From positions 1 through 5,970 of the forward strand of contig LVBR01000157.1 of NCBI GenBank assembly GCA_001604495.1: a stretch of 5,970 nt of DNA, given 5' to 3'. The notes beneath the pieces are model-generated. The model did not search any database and had not been told where the DNA came from. It saw only the letters and a list, made by a program, of their open reading frames with translations. The stretch comes from Acholeplasmatales bacterium Tener_01 (lineage in GTDB: Bacteria; Bacillota_I; Bacilli_A; ML615J-28; CAG-698). The stretch's first letter is position 1. Each line of letters begins with the position of its first letter. This document shows positions 1 to 5,788 of this stretch, one piece after another. The position numbers were made by a program, and so were the translations under genes.

Positions 1-250
1 CGTTACCGCCAAGTGTAGAAAAAAAACAGAGACACCGATAAATTGAAAAGTAAACCATTGTGAAAGGACAGAAAAAAGGAATATTGACAAGAAAAGATAG
101 CCGACACACAAGCCGACCCGATGTTTTTTATTTTTTTGCCAACGCACATTTTTTAAAACAATTTTTAATGCCTGCCCACATTTGGCACATTGCCTTTTGC
201 CCGACACACGTGCCAAAACTTCGCAAAAGTCAAAGAGCCAAATTTTTACA
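1..250. repeat. Left-flank intergenic repeat mosaic
   Basis: The stretch 1-376 has no credible gene. Its first bases read CGTTACC, which matches the right end of the 132-bp element near 5789-5920; alternatively GTTACCGCC at 2-10 is the reverse complement of that element's left edge (5786-5794), so its orientation cannot be settled here. At 100-117 lies GCCGACACACAAGCCGAC, which recurs with one mismatch at 5687-5704. GCCAACGCAC (138-147), GCACATTGCC (185-194), CCAAAACTT (213-221) and GTCAAAGAGC (229-238) all recur in the right flank on the same strand. Base composition here is clearly richer in G and C than in the genes. From 250 to 376 I see only AT-rich sequence, including a 7-bp AT palindrome (343-357) downstream of the peptidase gene that might act as a weak terminator. 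Function unknown; the pattern fits dispersed intergenic repeats. Confidence 0.6.
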
Positions 251-376
251 ACGCACGTTTTACATGTAAATAGATCATTAAAGAATTTAAATAAATGCCA
301 TTTTACATCACACATAAAAGAATCAAATTTTGCCTATTCGAAAATTTTTCAAAAATTATTATCTTAATTCATTGAT

Positions 377-835
377 TTAAAATTTCAAGTTGTAAAAATC
401 TTCCTTTGGTTCTAATAACAAGCAATATCCTTTTGCACTATTCCCTTTCCATGATTTACTAAAGATTTCTTCGTTAAAAGTTAAACGACCTCTGGCAGGA
501 TCTGAAATATAATAAATCTTACTTCTTTTCCAAAATGATTTTTTTTGTTTGTAAAGTACTACAAAATGCTTCTTCTGCCAGTGTATAATGCAAGGTCCAA
601 TTTCTAAGACTTTATCAAGTTTCTTTGTGTCAATTTTTACACATAATGTTTTAAATCCAATAAGTTCTGCCGCTTTGACAATATCTAGCAAATTGACACC
701 ATCATTGTTAATATTGCAGTTTTTTTTGAGAAAATCTATGTCATAATTTTTCCCATGCCAATAGGCAACAATTCTTAGACATGTCGGTCCACAGTCATTA
801 TGGTCATTTTGTTTAATGTGTTTGAATCTTTTCAA
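377..835 (-). CDS. Stand-alone C39 peptidase domain (double-glycine leader peptidase), possibly a truncated bacteriocin ABC exporter
   Basis: This 152-residue protein matches the N-terminal C39 domain of peptidase-containing ABC transporters, which remove double-glycine leaders during export. Q9 of QNDHNDCGPTC would form the oxyanion hole, C15 is the nucleophile, H90 in KKHFVVL the catalytic His and D112 in SDPARG the Asp, so the active site looks complete. The protein stops just after LLLEPKEDFY, about where full-length exporters (roughly 700 residues) enter their membrane domain; I find no trace of membrane or ATPase regions downstream on this strand. The start is odd: the first codon is TTG with an in-frame TAA directly before it, the protein has no other Met, and there is no ATG in the next 65 upstream bases. 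It is divergent from the precursor gene and would cut after its Gly-Gly. It may be a real soluble peptidase or a decaying transporter remnant. Confidence 0.8.
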   Translation of the reverse strand: MKRFKHIKQNDHNDCGPTCLRIVAYWHGKNYDIDFLKKNCNINNDGVNLLDIVKAAELIGFKTLCVKIDTKKLDKVLEIGPCIIHWQKKHFVVLYKQKKSFWKRSKIYYISDPARGRLTFNEEIFSKSWKGNSAKGYCLLLEPKEDFYNLKF

Positions 836-880
836 TTAGAATAATTATAAGTACAAAAAAATACCAAATAAAAAATAATT

Positions 881-912
881 TTTGCAAATATCGCAAATAA
901 TTCTTATATTTG
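881..912 (+). promoter_or_regulatory. Bacteroidetes-type promoter of the peptide operon
   Basis: TTTG at 881-884 (-33 element) and TATATTTG at 905-912 (matching TAnnTTTG, -7 element) are separated by 20 bp, which is the known Bacteroidetes sigma-ABfA promoter layout. Transcription would start near 919, about 27 bases before the precursor ATG at 946. The spacer carries GCAAATA twice (884-890 and 893-899), and CAAATA (894-899) forms a dyad with TATTTG (907-912) over the -7 element, which might be an operator. No equally good promoter is visible for the divergent peptidase gene. Confidence 0.75.
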
Positions 913-945
913 TGTTTTCTATTATTAATTTAAAATTTTATCGTT

Positions 946-1314
946 ATGAAAAAGAAAGACTTACAAAGTTTAAACGAAGAATTATTTAATTCTGAAGAAA
1001 TTTTATCAAATGAATTGCGTGAACTTGTAGAAGTAGTTGGTGGAGCTGCAACTCCAGCTACATCAAAAAATGAAGACTGCTCAAGTTGTACTTATGATTG
1101 CACTGGTGCCTCTAATGATACATCAAAGTATAGGACAGATTCATCTGCAGGACCTGAGGGGGGAACTGATACAATAAGAAAAGATGATGGATGTAATGAA
1201 CAAGCAGCTCAAGCTGTTTTAAAAGCAATTGACGACTATAATAAAAACTCCAATGGAGTTGTCTCTGGAGACTTGATGGAATATGAAGGACCTTGCTGTA
1301 AAGAATATTATTAG
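946..1314 (+). CDS. gwsA: Double-glycine leader precursor peptide of a grasp-with-spasm RiPP
   Basis: A 122-residue peptide opening MKKKDLQSLNEELF, with an acidic, helical leader that ends in VEVVGG (Gly-Gly at 32-33; Val at -4 and Leu at -7 relative to the cut). This is the usual C39 cleavage signal, so a 33-residue leader and an 89-residue core are expected. The core is rich in Ser, Thr, Asp, Glu and Lys, the residues that ATP-grasp graspetide enzymes join as esters or amides. It has six cysteines (45, 48, 52, 83, 117, 118), including CxxCxxxC and a C-terminal CC, and ends KEYY. A second GG at 72-73 lacks the hydrophobic leader context. The core is long for this class. The gene lies behind the operon promoter, 106 bases before the next large gene, with a stem-loop over its stop. 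The gene symbol follows the neighbouring GwsG and GwsS and is inferred from context; the exact modifications cannot be read from sequence. Confidence 0.85.
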   Translation: MKKKDLQSLNEELFNSEEILSNELRELVEVVGGAATPATSKNEDCSSCTYDCTGASNDTSKYRTDSSAGPEGGTDTIRKDDGCNEQAAQAVLKAIDDYNKNSNGVVSGDLMEYEGPCCKEYY

Positions 1315-1328
1315 TAATAATTTTCTTT
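1300..1328 (+). terminator. Stem-loop over the precursor stop codon (attenuator or mRNA stabiliser)
   Basis: AAAGAA-T-ATTATT at 1300-1312 pairs with AATAAT-T-TTCTTT at 1316-1328 around a 3-base loop AGT: 12 base pairs with a single T-T mismatch. The precursor's TAG stop (1312-1314) sits at the top of the hairpin. The stem is nearly all A-T and its 3' arm is U-rich, but no separate U-run follows, so it is more likely a partial terminator or a 3'-end stabiliser than a full stop. Such a structure would keep precursor levels above those of the maturases downstream. Confidence 0.5.
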
Positions 1329-1331
1329 ACA

Positions 1332-1418
1332 ATGGGAATGATATTTTTGTTATTATTTCTTACTCAAACTACTTTTAAAGGTGGTATGATGCGTTTTTTT
1401 GCTATACAAGGTATGTAA
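1332..1418 (+). CDS. Possible 28-residue hydrophobic small ORF
   Basis: An ATG at 1332 opens 28 codons ending in TAA at 1416-1418, two bases before the next gene's ATG at 1421. The peptide begins MGMIFLLLFLTQTTFKGG, a short hydrophobic segment followed by a Lys-Gly-Gly, then a Met/Phe-rich end. It could be a small membrane peptide, a leader ORF coupling translation into the next gene, or chance in AT-rich DNA. I know of no family for it. The close spacing to the stem-loop on one side and the next start on the other is the only positive evidence. Confidence 0.25.
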   Translation: MGMIFLLLFLTQTTFKGGMMRFFAIQGM

Positions 1419-1420
1419 TT

Positions 1421-2386
1421 ATGCGATTAGTGATTTTTTTGTTGATCCTTTCAGCTATATCGTTATGTTCTTTTGGACAAAATTATATATACTATCATCA
1501 AACTTTTAACCGAGTAGATGAAGATGTTTTGTCAGAAAATTATAATTTAGCCCTGCTACGTTTGGATAGTATTTATACAAATTATGATTTTATTTATGCA
1601 CAACACTGTTTTAAGTCTTTACAAATTTGTTGTTATGTTGATGATAGCATCAGGGCTAATAAGTGGCTTAATAAGTGTTTTACGCAAGGAATTTCGATAT
1701 GGTTTATAAGATCAAGCGAGTTAACAAAAAAATCACTCGCATACTCTACTACTATGGAAACTATCCAAGATTTTGATAGTCTTTATTCTATTTATAAAGC
1801 ATCAATAAATTTAAATCTTGCAAATCAAATAGACAGTTTATTTGAAATAGATCAAAAATATACACAAAAGGTAAATGATGGATTTATCCTGTTCAGGCAT
1901 ACTATATTTGGTTTGAAATGGATAATAAATAACAAAAAGCAATTTACAATAATTAATAATATCATCAAAGAATATGGGTTTCCCGGAGAAAAACTTATAG
2001 GATTGCCCAAAACTTACGAAGATTCTGTATCAACAGTAAGATATATTAGTTTTTGGGAACCTTATATTAGAGAATGGCAAGCCTATTTTATGTTGCTTCA
2101 TTACTTTTCAACAAAGCGTAACGTATCAGTTGATTTTAAAAATACATTATTTCAAAATGTGATAAATGGAAACATGACTCCATTTCAATACGCAAATATA
2201 TGTCGCTATATTTATAGACATAGTAAAAATACCGATTATGAAAGTTATTATGGTAATGATACCATTACAAATAGAAAAAGACTAGAAGTGGGACTAAACA
2301 CAGTGGAGCAAGAAAAAAGAAATGAACTAATACAAAGAGAAAGAAGAAAAAATAAAAAAGCCAATGATGAAATAATGCTTGAATAA
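1421..2386 (+). CDS. Secreted DUF6624-like hypothetical protein
   Basis: A 321-residue protein with an N-terminal signal peptide (hydrophobic 2-16, then CSFG|QN, a common signal peptidase I site in Bacteroidota; Cys16 is not in a proper lipobox because Leu precedes it). Residues about 24-110 are helical, resembling TPR-like repeats. The part from about 137 (DSLFEIDQKY), through INNIIKEYGFPGEKLIG (about 178-194) to NMTPFQYANI and YYG near 270-280, follows the pattern I recall for DUF6624: a DQ motif, a Gly-(Trp/Phe)-Pro turn and a final YG. The C-terminus is a charged Glu/Arg/Lys helix. Function is unknown. It is 21 bases upstream of the ATP-grasp gene and in the same direction, so it is probably co-transcribed. 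An exported partner of the peptide (binding, immunity or processing) is only a guess from position. Confidence 0.8.
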   Translation: MRLVIFLLILSAISLCSFGQNYIYYHQTFNRVDEDVLSENYNLALLRLDSIYTNYDFIYAQHCFKSLQICCYVDDSIRANKWLNKCFTQGISIWFIRSSELTKKSLAYSTTMETIQDFDSLYSIYKASINLNLANQIDSLFEIDQKYTQKVNDGFILFRHTIFGLKWIINNKKQFTIINNIIKEYGFPGEKLIGLPKTYEDSVSTVRYISFWEPYIREWQAYFMLLHYFSTKRNVSVDFKNTLFQNVINGNMTPFQYANICRYIYRHSKNTDYESYYGNDTITNRKRLEVGLNTVEQEKRNELIQRERRKNKKANDEIMLE

Positions 2387-2407
2387 ATTTTTTATAAGTT
2401 TTTAACA

Positions 2408-3391
2408 ATGATATTAATAATTTCAGAACCTGATGATGCAACAACTGATAGTGTAATAAATTGGTTAAAATATTATAATGTTGAATACTTACGTATCAAC
2501 AATACTAATGTTTTTGATTTTTTTAAACTTACTATAAATGCCGATGGTAACATTGATTTTGTTTGTCAACATGATGATACAGTAATTCAATTAAGTAAAA
2601 TTACAGGTTATTGGTACCGTAGAGGGAAACTTTCTTTAAATGTAAATGCAGTTGGAAAACAAAAATATTTAAACCTTTCTGAAGTAACTAATAGATTTTT
2701 ACTAAATGAGTTTGATGCAATTACTGAATTTATTTATAATGAATTACATAATATTAAAAAGAGTGTCGGAAATATATATGAAAATAATACCAATAAACTT
2801 ATTAATCTTAAAATTGCAAATAAATGTGGTATGAATATTCCACGGACTTGGATATTGACAAATAAACAAGAAGTTCAAGACATTATTAAAGAATATAAAA
2901 TATTACTTACAAAACCCATAACTCAAAGTGGCTTATATTATGAAAATGATGAGATATGTTTTTCTGGACAATCTTATTTATTTACTGAAGAGATAATAAA
3001 TAATTTTCCCGATACTTTTGCTCCAACCTTATTTCAAGAGTACATTGACAAAGCCTATGAGCTTAGAGTTTTTTACTTTAAAGAGGAAATATACATTTCC
3101 GCAATTTTTTCTCAATTGGACGAAATGACAAAAATTGATTTTCGCAATTATAATTTTCAGAAACCAAACCGTACACCTCCTTACAAAGCACCAGATAGTT
3201 TAAAATTAGCAATTATAAAATTTATGGACAAAACAAATATGAAATCTGGCTCAATAGACATTTTAGTCGGCAAGGACAAAAGATATTATTTTTTGGAAGT
3301 CAATCCAATAGGACAGTTTTATCAAGTTTCTTACCCTTGCAATTTCTATTTAGAAAAAAGAATCGCTAAATATTTTAAAAATGGAAAGTAA
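2408..3391 (+). CDS. gwsG: ATP-grasp peptide maturase of the grasp-with-spasm system (GwsG)
   Basis: A 327-residue ATP-grasp enzyme, normal length for peptide-modifying members related to the microviridin ligases. Seen in order: a Rossmann-like start (MILIISEPDDA), the YWYRRGK segment (68-74) typical of this subgroup, NKLINLKIANKCGMNIPRT (129-147) leading into the ATP-grasp fold, the nucleotide-binding Lys of LLTKPI (K169), FQEYIDKAYELRVF (209-222) with E211, E218 and R220, and the metal site SIDILV...FLEVNPIGQF with D284, E297 and N299. The family activates a carboxylate as acyl-phosphate and joins it to a side-chain hydroxyl or amine, giving omega-ester or omega-amide crosslinks; the substrate here should be the peptide encoded at 946-1314. 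Its end overlaps the next gene by 11 bases, suggesting translational coupling. The grasp-with-spasm assignment rests on the nearby SPASM protein as well as on this sequence. Confidence 0.9.
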   Translation: MILIISEPDDATTDSVINWLKYYNVEYLRINNTNVFDFFKLTINADGNIDFVCQHDDTVIQLSKITGYWYRRGKLSLNVNAVGKQKYLNLSEVTNRFLLNEFDAITEFIYNELHNIKKSVGNIYENNTNKLINLKIANKCGMNIPRTWILTNKQEVQDIIKEYKILLTKPITQSGLYYENDEICFSGQSYLFTEEIINNFPDTFAPTLFQEYIDKAYELRVFYFKEEIYISAIFSQLDEMTKIDFRNYNFQKPNRTPPYKAPDSLKLAIIKFMDKTNMKSGSIDILVGKDKRYYFLEVNPIGQFYQVSYPCNFYLEKRIAKYFKNGK

Positions 3392-3581
3392 GAGTATTAA
3401 AGATTTATACGATAAAGATTTTGACAAGCTACCAACAAATGTTCAATTTCTTAAAATAGAAGAAAAGTTGAAAGATGATCATTTGAAAATAATCAAAGCT
3501 TCAAATAATACAAGTGATTATTATCCGCAAAACTTTTATAAAATCATTTCACCTATCATAAATCTTAAAAATGAATTCTGA
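3381..3581 (+). CDS. Unrecognised 66-residue protein between gwsG and gwsS
   Basis: A short, charged, Lys/Asp-rich protein without Cys, signal peptide or membrane segment. It opens MESKSIKDLYDKDFDKLP, probably with one helix near 20-40, then a region with YYPQNFYKIISP. I recognise no family. Both ends overlap their neighbours by 11 bases, and both starts sit in TTAAAAATG, so translation is probably coupled through gwsG, this gene and gwsS; that is the best evidence that it is real. The start regions of this gene and of gwsS also share GAAAGTAAG, as if the gene were bracketed by a short direct repeat. It could be a small accessory or chaperone-like subunit of the maturase pair. It has no Gly-Gly leader, so it is a poor precursor candidate. 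Confidence 0.7.
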   Translation: MESKSIKDLYDKDFDKLPTNVQFLKIEEKLKDDHLKIIKASNNTSDYYPQNFYKIISPIINLKNEF

Positions 3582-4590
3582 AAGTAAGTATTTTAAATTG
3601 TTTGCTGAATGCAAATTAGTCAAAGGCAATAAACGAAGTGCTATTTACGATTTGCCTCGTAACTCGTACAAACTAATTCCTAATGGTTTATATGATATTT
3701 TATCAACATACAAAACCAATACAATCGATGATGTTAAAAGAGACTTTGAAAAAACTCAACATTCAATTATTGATGAATATTTTAAGATGCTTATTGAAAA
3801 TGAATTTATCTTTTTTTGTGATGAAGATGAACTTGAATTATTTGTTGATTTAGAACCAGCATGGGACTACCCTGGTCAAGTCTCTAATGCAATTTTAGAA
3901 CTTCCTATGCAAAATGACACATTAACTTTATCTCTATTGAGCTTAGAAAAATTAGGATGTAGATTTATTCAGTTTAGAGCTTTTAATACCTTAAATTTAA
4001 ATTATATAGAAGCAATACTTACGTTTCTTAATAATAAAGACTTTGATTATATTGAAATAATATCAAAGTGGGGAAATTACGATATTGATAAGTTAATTAG
4101 TATATTAAAAAATCATCAAAGACTAAGACTTTTATACTTTTATGGAGCAGAAAAAAACAAAGTTTTAAAAGACAATAAGATAGAAAGACAAAAGATTGTA
4201 TTTTCAAGTGAAATGAAAGAAAAACATTCAGATTTTCATGTTAATAACAAATATTATTTTAAAGTCAATATTACTCTTTTTTGTGAAAGTTTATTTTTCA
4301 ATAATTATTATAACAGAAAAGTTTGCATTACAAAAGAAGGAGAAATAAAAAATTGTTTATCTCTAAATAAGACTTTTGGTTATGTAAAAAATTTAGACAG
4401 TATTGATAGGATTGTTCAGACTAATGATTTTCAGTTACTTTGGAATATTAACAATGATAAAATAAAAATCTGCCAAGACTGTGAATTTAGATATATGTGT
4501 GTTGATAATATTCCTTTAAAATATGAAAATGGAGAATGGATAAAAACAAGCCCATGCTTTTACAATCCTTATAATCCTGATGACTTATAA
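3571..4590 (+). CDS. gwsS: SPASM-domain peptide maturase without radical SAM motif (GwsS)
   Basis: A 339-residue protein. Residues about 8-90 look like a PqqD-type winged-helix RiPP recognition element (short strands, then helices ending in KMLIENEFIFF), suited to leader binding. Residues about 105-235 resemble part of a radical SAM barrel (SLEKLGCRFIQFRAF) but contain no CxxxCxxC for the SAM-binding cluster. The C-terminus has a SPASM-type cysteine set: C238, C252, C262 (CITKEGEIKNC fits Gly-x4-Cys), CQDCEFRYMC (301, 304, 310, C-x2-C-x5-C) and C329 in SPCFYNPY, which would bind iron-sulfur clusters. This ending is characteristic of GwsS proteins in Bacteroidota, which as I recall generally lack the radical SAM cysteines. 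The role is unproven; it may present the precursor to GwsG rather than do radical chemistry. It starts inside the 66-residue gene and its TAA overlaps the next ATG as TAATG. Confidence 0.88.
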   Translation: MNSESKYFKLFAECKLVKGNKRSAIYDLPRNSYKLIPNGLYDILSTYKTNTIDDVKRDFEKTQHSIIDEYFKMLIENEFIFFCDEDELELFVDLEPAWDYPGQVSNAILELPMQNDTLTLSLLSLEKLGCRFIQFRAFNTLNLNYIEAILTFLNNKDFDYIEIISKWGNYDIDKLISILKNHQRLRLLYFYGAEKNKVLKDNKIERQKIVFSSEMKEKHSDFHVNNKYYFKVNITLFCESLFFNNYYNRKVCITKEGEIKNCLSLNKTFGYVKNLDSIDRIVQTNDFQLLWNINNDKIKICQDCEFRYMCVDNIPLKYENGEWIKTSPCFYNPYNPDDL

Positions 4591-5024
4591 TGCATAATGA
4601 ATACGAAATAAATGAATTTGTCAATCCGAAAGGATTTGGTTATTGTTTTAATGCCACAGATAAATGTAAATATACATTATTGTTTAACAACTTAGGTGGT
4701 GATAAATTTATTTTTGAATTTGATAAAACAGAAAGTTTGGATAAAAATTCGATAAACAATAAACTAATTAGAGATTCAATTTGTAAGGTTATATATAATT
4801 TCATAACAGCTAACCCTGAAAGAGTAATCTTCATTGTTTATGATAATGCAGATTATCTTGATAAAGCTCGTTATCGCTTATTTAACATTTGGTTTAAACA
4901 TTATAACAAGTCGAATTATTTTAAAAAAATGAATATCTTAACATCAAAACAAGAAATTGTATCAATAATTTTTATGTCTAATAATGTTAAGTTTATTAAA
5001 GAAATACTTTATAAAGATAGTTAA
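4590..5024 (+). CDS. DUF6169-like hypothetical protein
   Basis: A 144-residue soluble protein starting in a TAATG overlap with gwsS, so almost certainly translated from the same message. An N-terminal strand pattern (FGYCFNATDKCKYTLLFNN, 16-34, then FIFEFDK) precedes a helix and the most distinctive part, RVIFIVYDNAD (78-88) followed by ARYRLFNIWFKHYN (93-106). The sequence 'VIFI-(C/Y)D-x-x-D ... R-x-RLF-x-WF' is what I recall of DUF6169, a Bacteroidota family of unknown function. No catalytic motif is obvious and there is no signal peptide or membrane segment. As the last gene of the operon it may serve as immunity, accessory or control protein, but nothing in the sequence selects among these. 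It ends 113 bases before the convergent HU gene; the gap contains TAGTCTT (5032-5038) and AAGACTA (5108-5114), too far apart to be a clear terminator. Confidence 0.8.
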   Translation: MHNEYEINEFVNPKGFGYCFNATDKCKYTLLFNNLGGDKFIFEFDKTESLDKNSINNKLIRDSICKVIYNFITANPERVIFIVYDNADYLDKARYRLFNIWFKHYNKSNYFKKMNILTSKQEIVSIIFMSNNVKFIKEILYKDS

Positions 5025-5137
5025 TTAAGTTTAGTCTTATTGTTTTCTCCATAATAAAGTCATACATGTTATTGAATTCTTCACAATGCTATTATTTTTA
5101 AGCCTAAAAGACTATAAATCAAGTTGCATTCACAAAA

Positions 5138-5416
5138 TTACTTTACATGGCCTGACAATTCATTACCTGGTTTAAATTTCACCACTTTTTTTGCTTTAAT
5201 TTGAATTTTTTCACCAGTTTGTGGGTTTCTTCCAGTACGTTCAGCAATATCGACAATCTTAAAAGTACCGAAACCGATAAGAGTAATACTTTCACCTGAT
5301 TTTAGAGCTTCGCTTATTGCTCCTAAAGTTAATTCTAAAGCGTTTTTTGCTTCTGCATTTTTGATATTGCCCTTTTTTGCAATTGCATCAATTAATTGTG
5401 CTTTGTTCATGCTCAT
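5138..5416 (-). CDS. HU-family histone-like DNA-binding protein
   Basis: A typical HU/IHF-type protein of 92 residues, or 90 if translation begins at the second Met (5410), which gives the more usual MNKAQLIDAIA start; the two ATGs are separated by one Ser codon. The helical dimerisation part spans 1-44 and is followed by LIGFGTFKI, the HU signature, and the DNA-binding arm AERTGRNPQTGEKIQIKAKK with the intercalating Pro in RNPQTG. The end, VVKFKPGNEL, is also standard. It bends and compacts DNA as a dimer. It appears complete and is richer in G and C than the peptide genes, so it probably belongs to the resident chromosome rather than to the peptide system. It is convergent with the operon. 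Confidence 0.95.
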   Translation of the reverse strand: MSMNKAQLIDAIAKKGNIKNAEAKNALELTLGAISEALKSGESITLIGFGTFKIVDIAERTGRNPQTGEKIQIKAKKVVKFKPGNELSGHVK

Positions 5417-5482
5417 AATTGTTATTTTTTAAAAGTAAATAAATTCAGTTCGTTTTCAATCTGTTCTGTAACAAATAGAAAG

Positions 5483-5490
5483 CAAATATA
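5483..5490 (-). promoter_or_regulatory. Candidate -7 element of the HU gene
   Basis: CAAATATA on the plus strand reads TATATTTG on the minus strand, identical to the -7 element before the precursor gene. The start of transcription would fall near 5476, about 60 bases before the HU start codon. No TTTG is found 19-21 bases further upstream, so only half of the promoter is supported. Confidence 0.45.
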
Positions 5491-5546
5491 CGAACATTTT
5501 TAAGAAAAAGATTTTGATAAAGAAAATATAACTAACTTTGCAATTA

Positions 5547-5704
5547 GCCAACGCATTTTGCAAGCACATTGCCAAAGCCACACGAGCCAAAAATCTAACC
5601 AAAACTTTGTCAAAGAGCTAGCAAAGCCAACGCACCGAGAGAAATTGTTTTAAAAAATTTGCCGACACTTAAAAAAAATAAAAAACGCCGACACACCAGC
5701 CGAC
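5547..5704. repeat. Right-flank intergenic repeat mosaic
   Basis: This non-coding stretch carries the same short motifs as the left flank and in the same orientation: GCCAACGCA (5547-5555), GCACATTGCC (5564-5573), CCAAAACTT (5599-5607), GTCAAAGAGC (5609-5618), GCCAACGCAC (5626-5635) and, at 5687-5704, an 18-base motif (GCCGACACACCAGCCGAC) that matches 100-117 with one mismatch; a shorter GCCGACAC lies at 5661-5668. The motif order is partly conserved between flanks, except that the GCCGACACAC unit is first on the left and last on the right. The spacing is irregular, so this is not a CRISPR array. It may be a dispersed intergenic repeat of this lineage. Confidence 0.6.
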
Positions 5705-5788
5705 AGAAAAGAAATAAAGTAAAATGACAATGACACGGAAACGCAACAATGACAATGGCTTACAAGACTGGAGGACAGTACACCAGGC

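Noticed and set aside
100..250. CRISPR array from the repeated GCCGACAC/GCCAACGCAC motifs
   Set aside because: Unit lengths and spacing are irregular, copies are degenerate, and there are no cas genes.
60..367. Two plus-strand ORFs (60-269 and 182-367) in the left flank
   Set aside because: They read through repeat motifs and AT-rich filler, have unnatural composition, no recognisable domain and overlap each other in different frames.
1159..1164. Second Gly-Gly (residues 72-73) as the leader cleavage site
   Set aside because: It lacks the hydrophobic residues and helical leader seen before Gly-Gly 32-33.
1342..1349. Internal promoter before the secreted protein gene (TATTTTTG fits TAnnTTTG)
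   Set aside because: No TTTG or TTG at the required distance upstream; matches to such a loose motif are expected by chance in AT-rich DNA.
1421..1480. Lipoprotein signal on the secreted protein (Cys16)
   Set aside because: The residue before the Cys is Leu rather than Gly, Ala or Ser; a signal peptidase I site at SFG|Q fits better.
3571..4590. Ordinary radical SAM/SPASM maturase
   Set aside because: No CxxxCxxC occurs anywhere in the protein; only the SPASM-type cysteines are present.
4640..4834. 64-codon minus-strand ORF
   Set aside because: It lies wholly within the DUF6169-like gene on the other strand and is best explained as a shadow of it.
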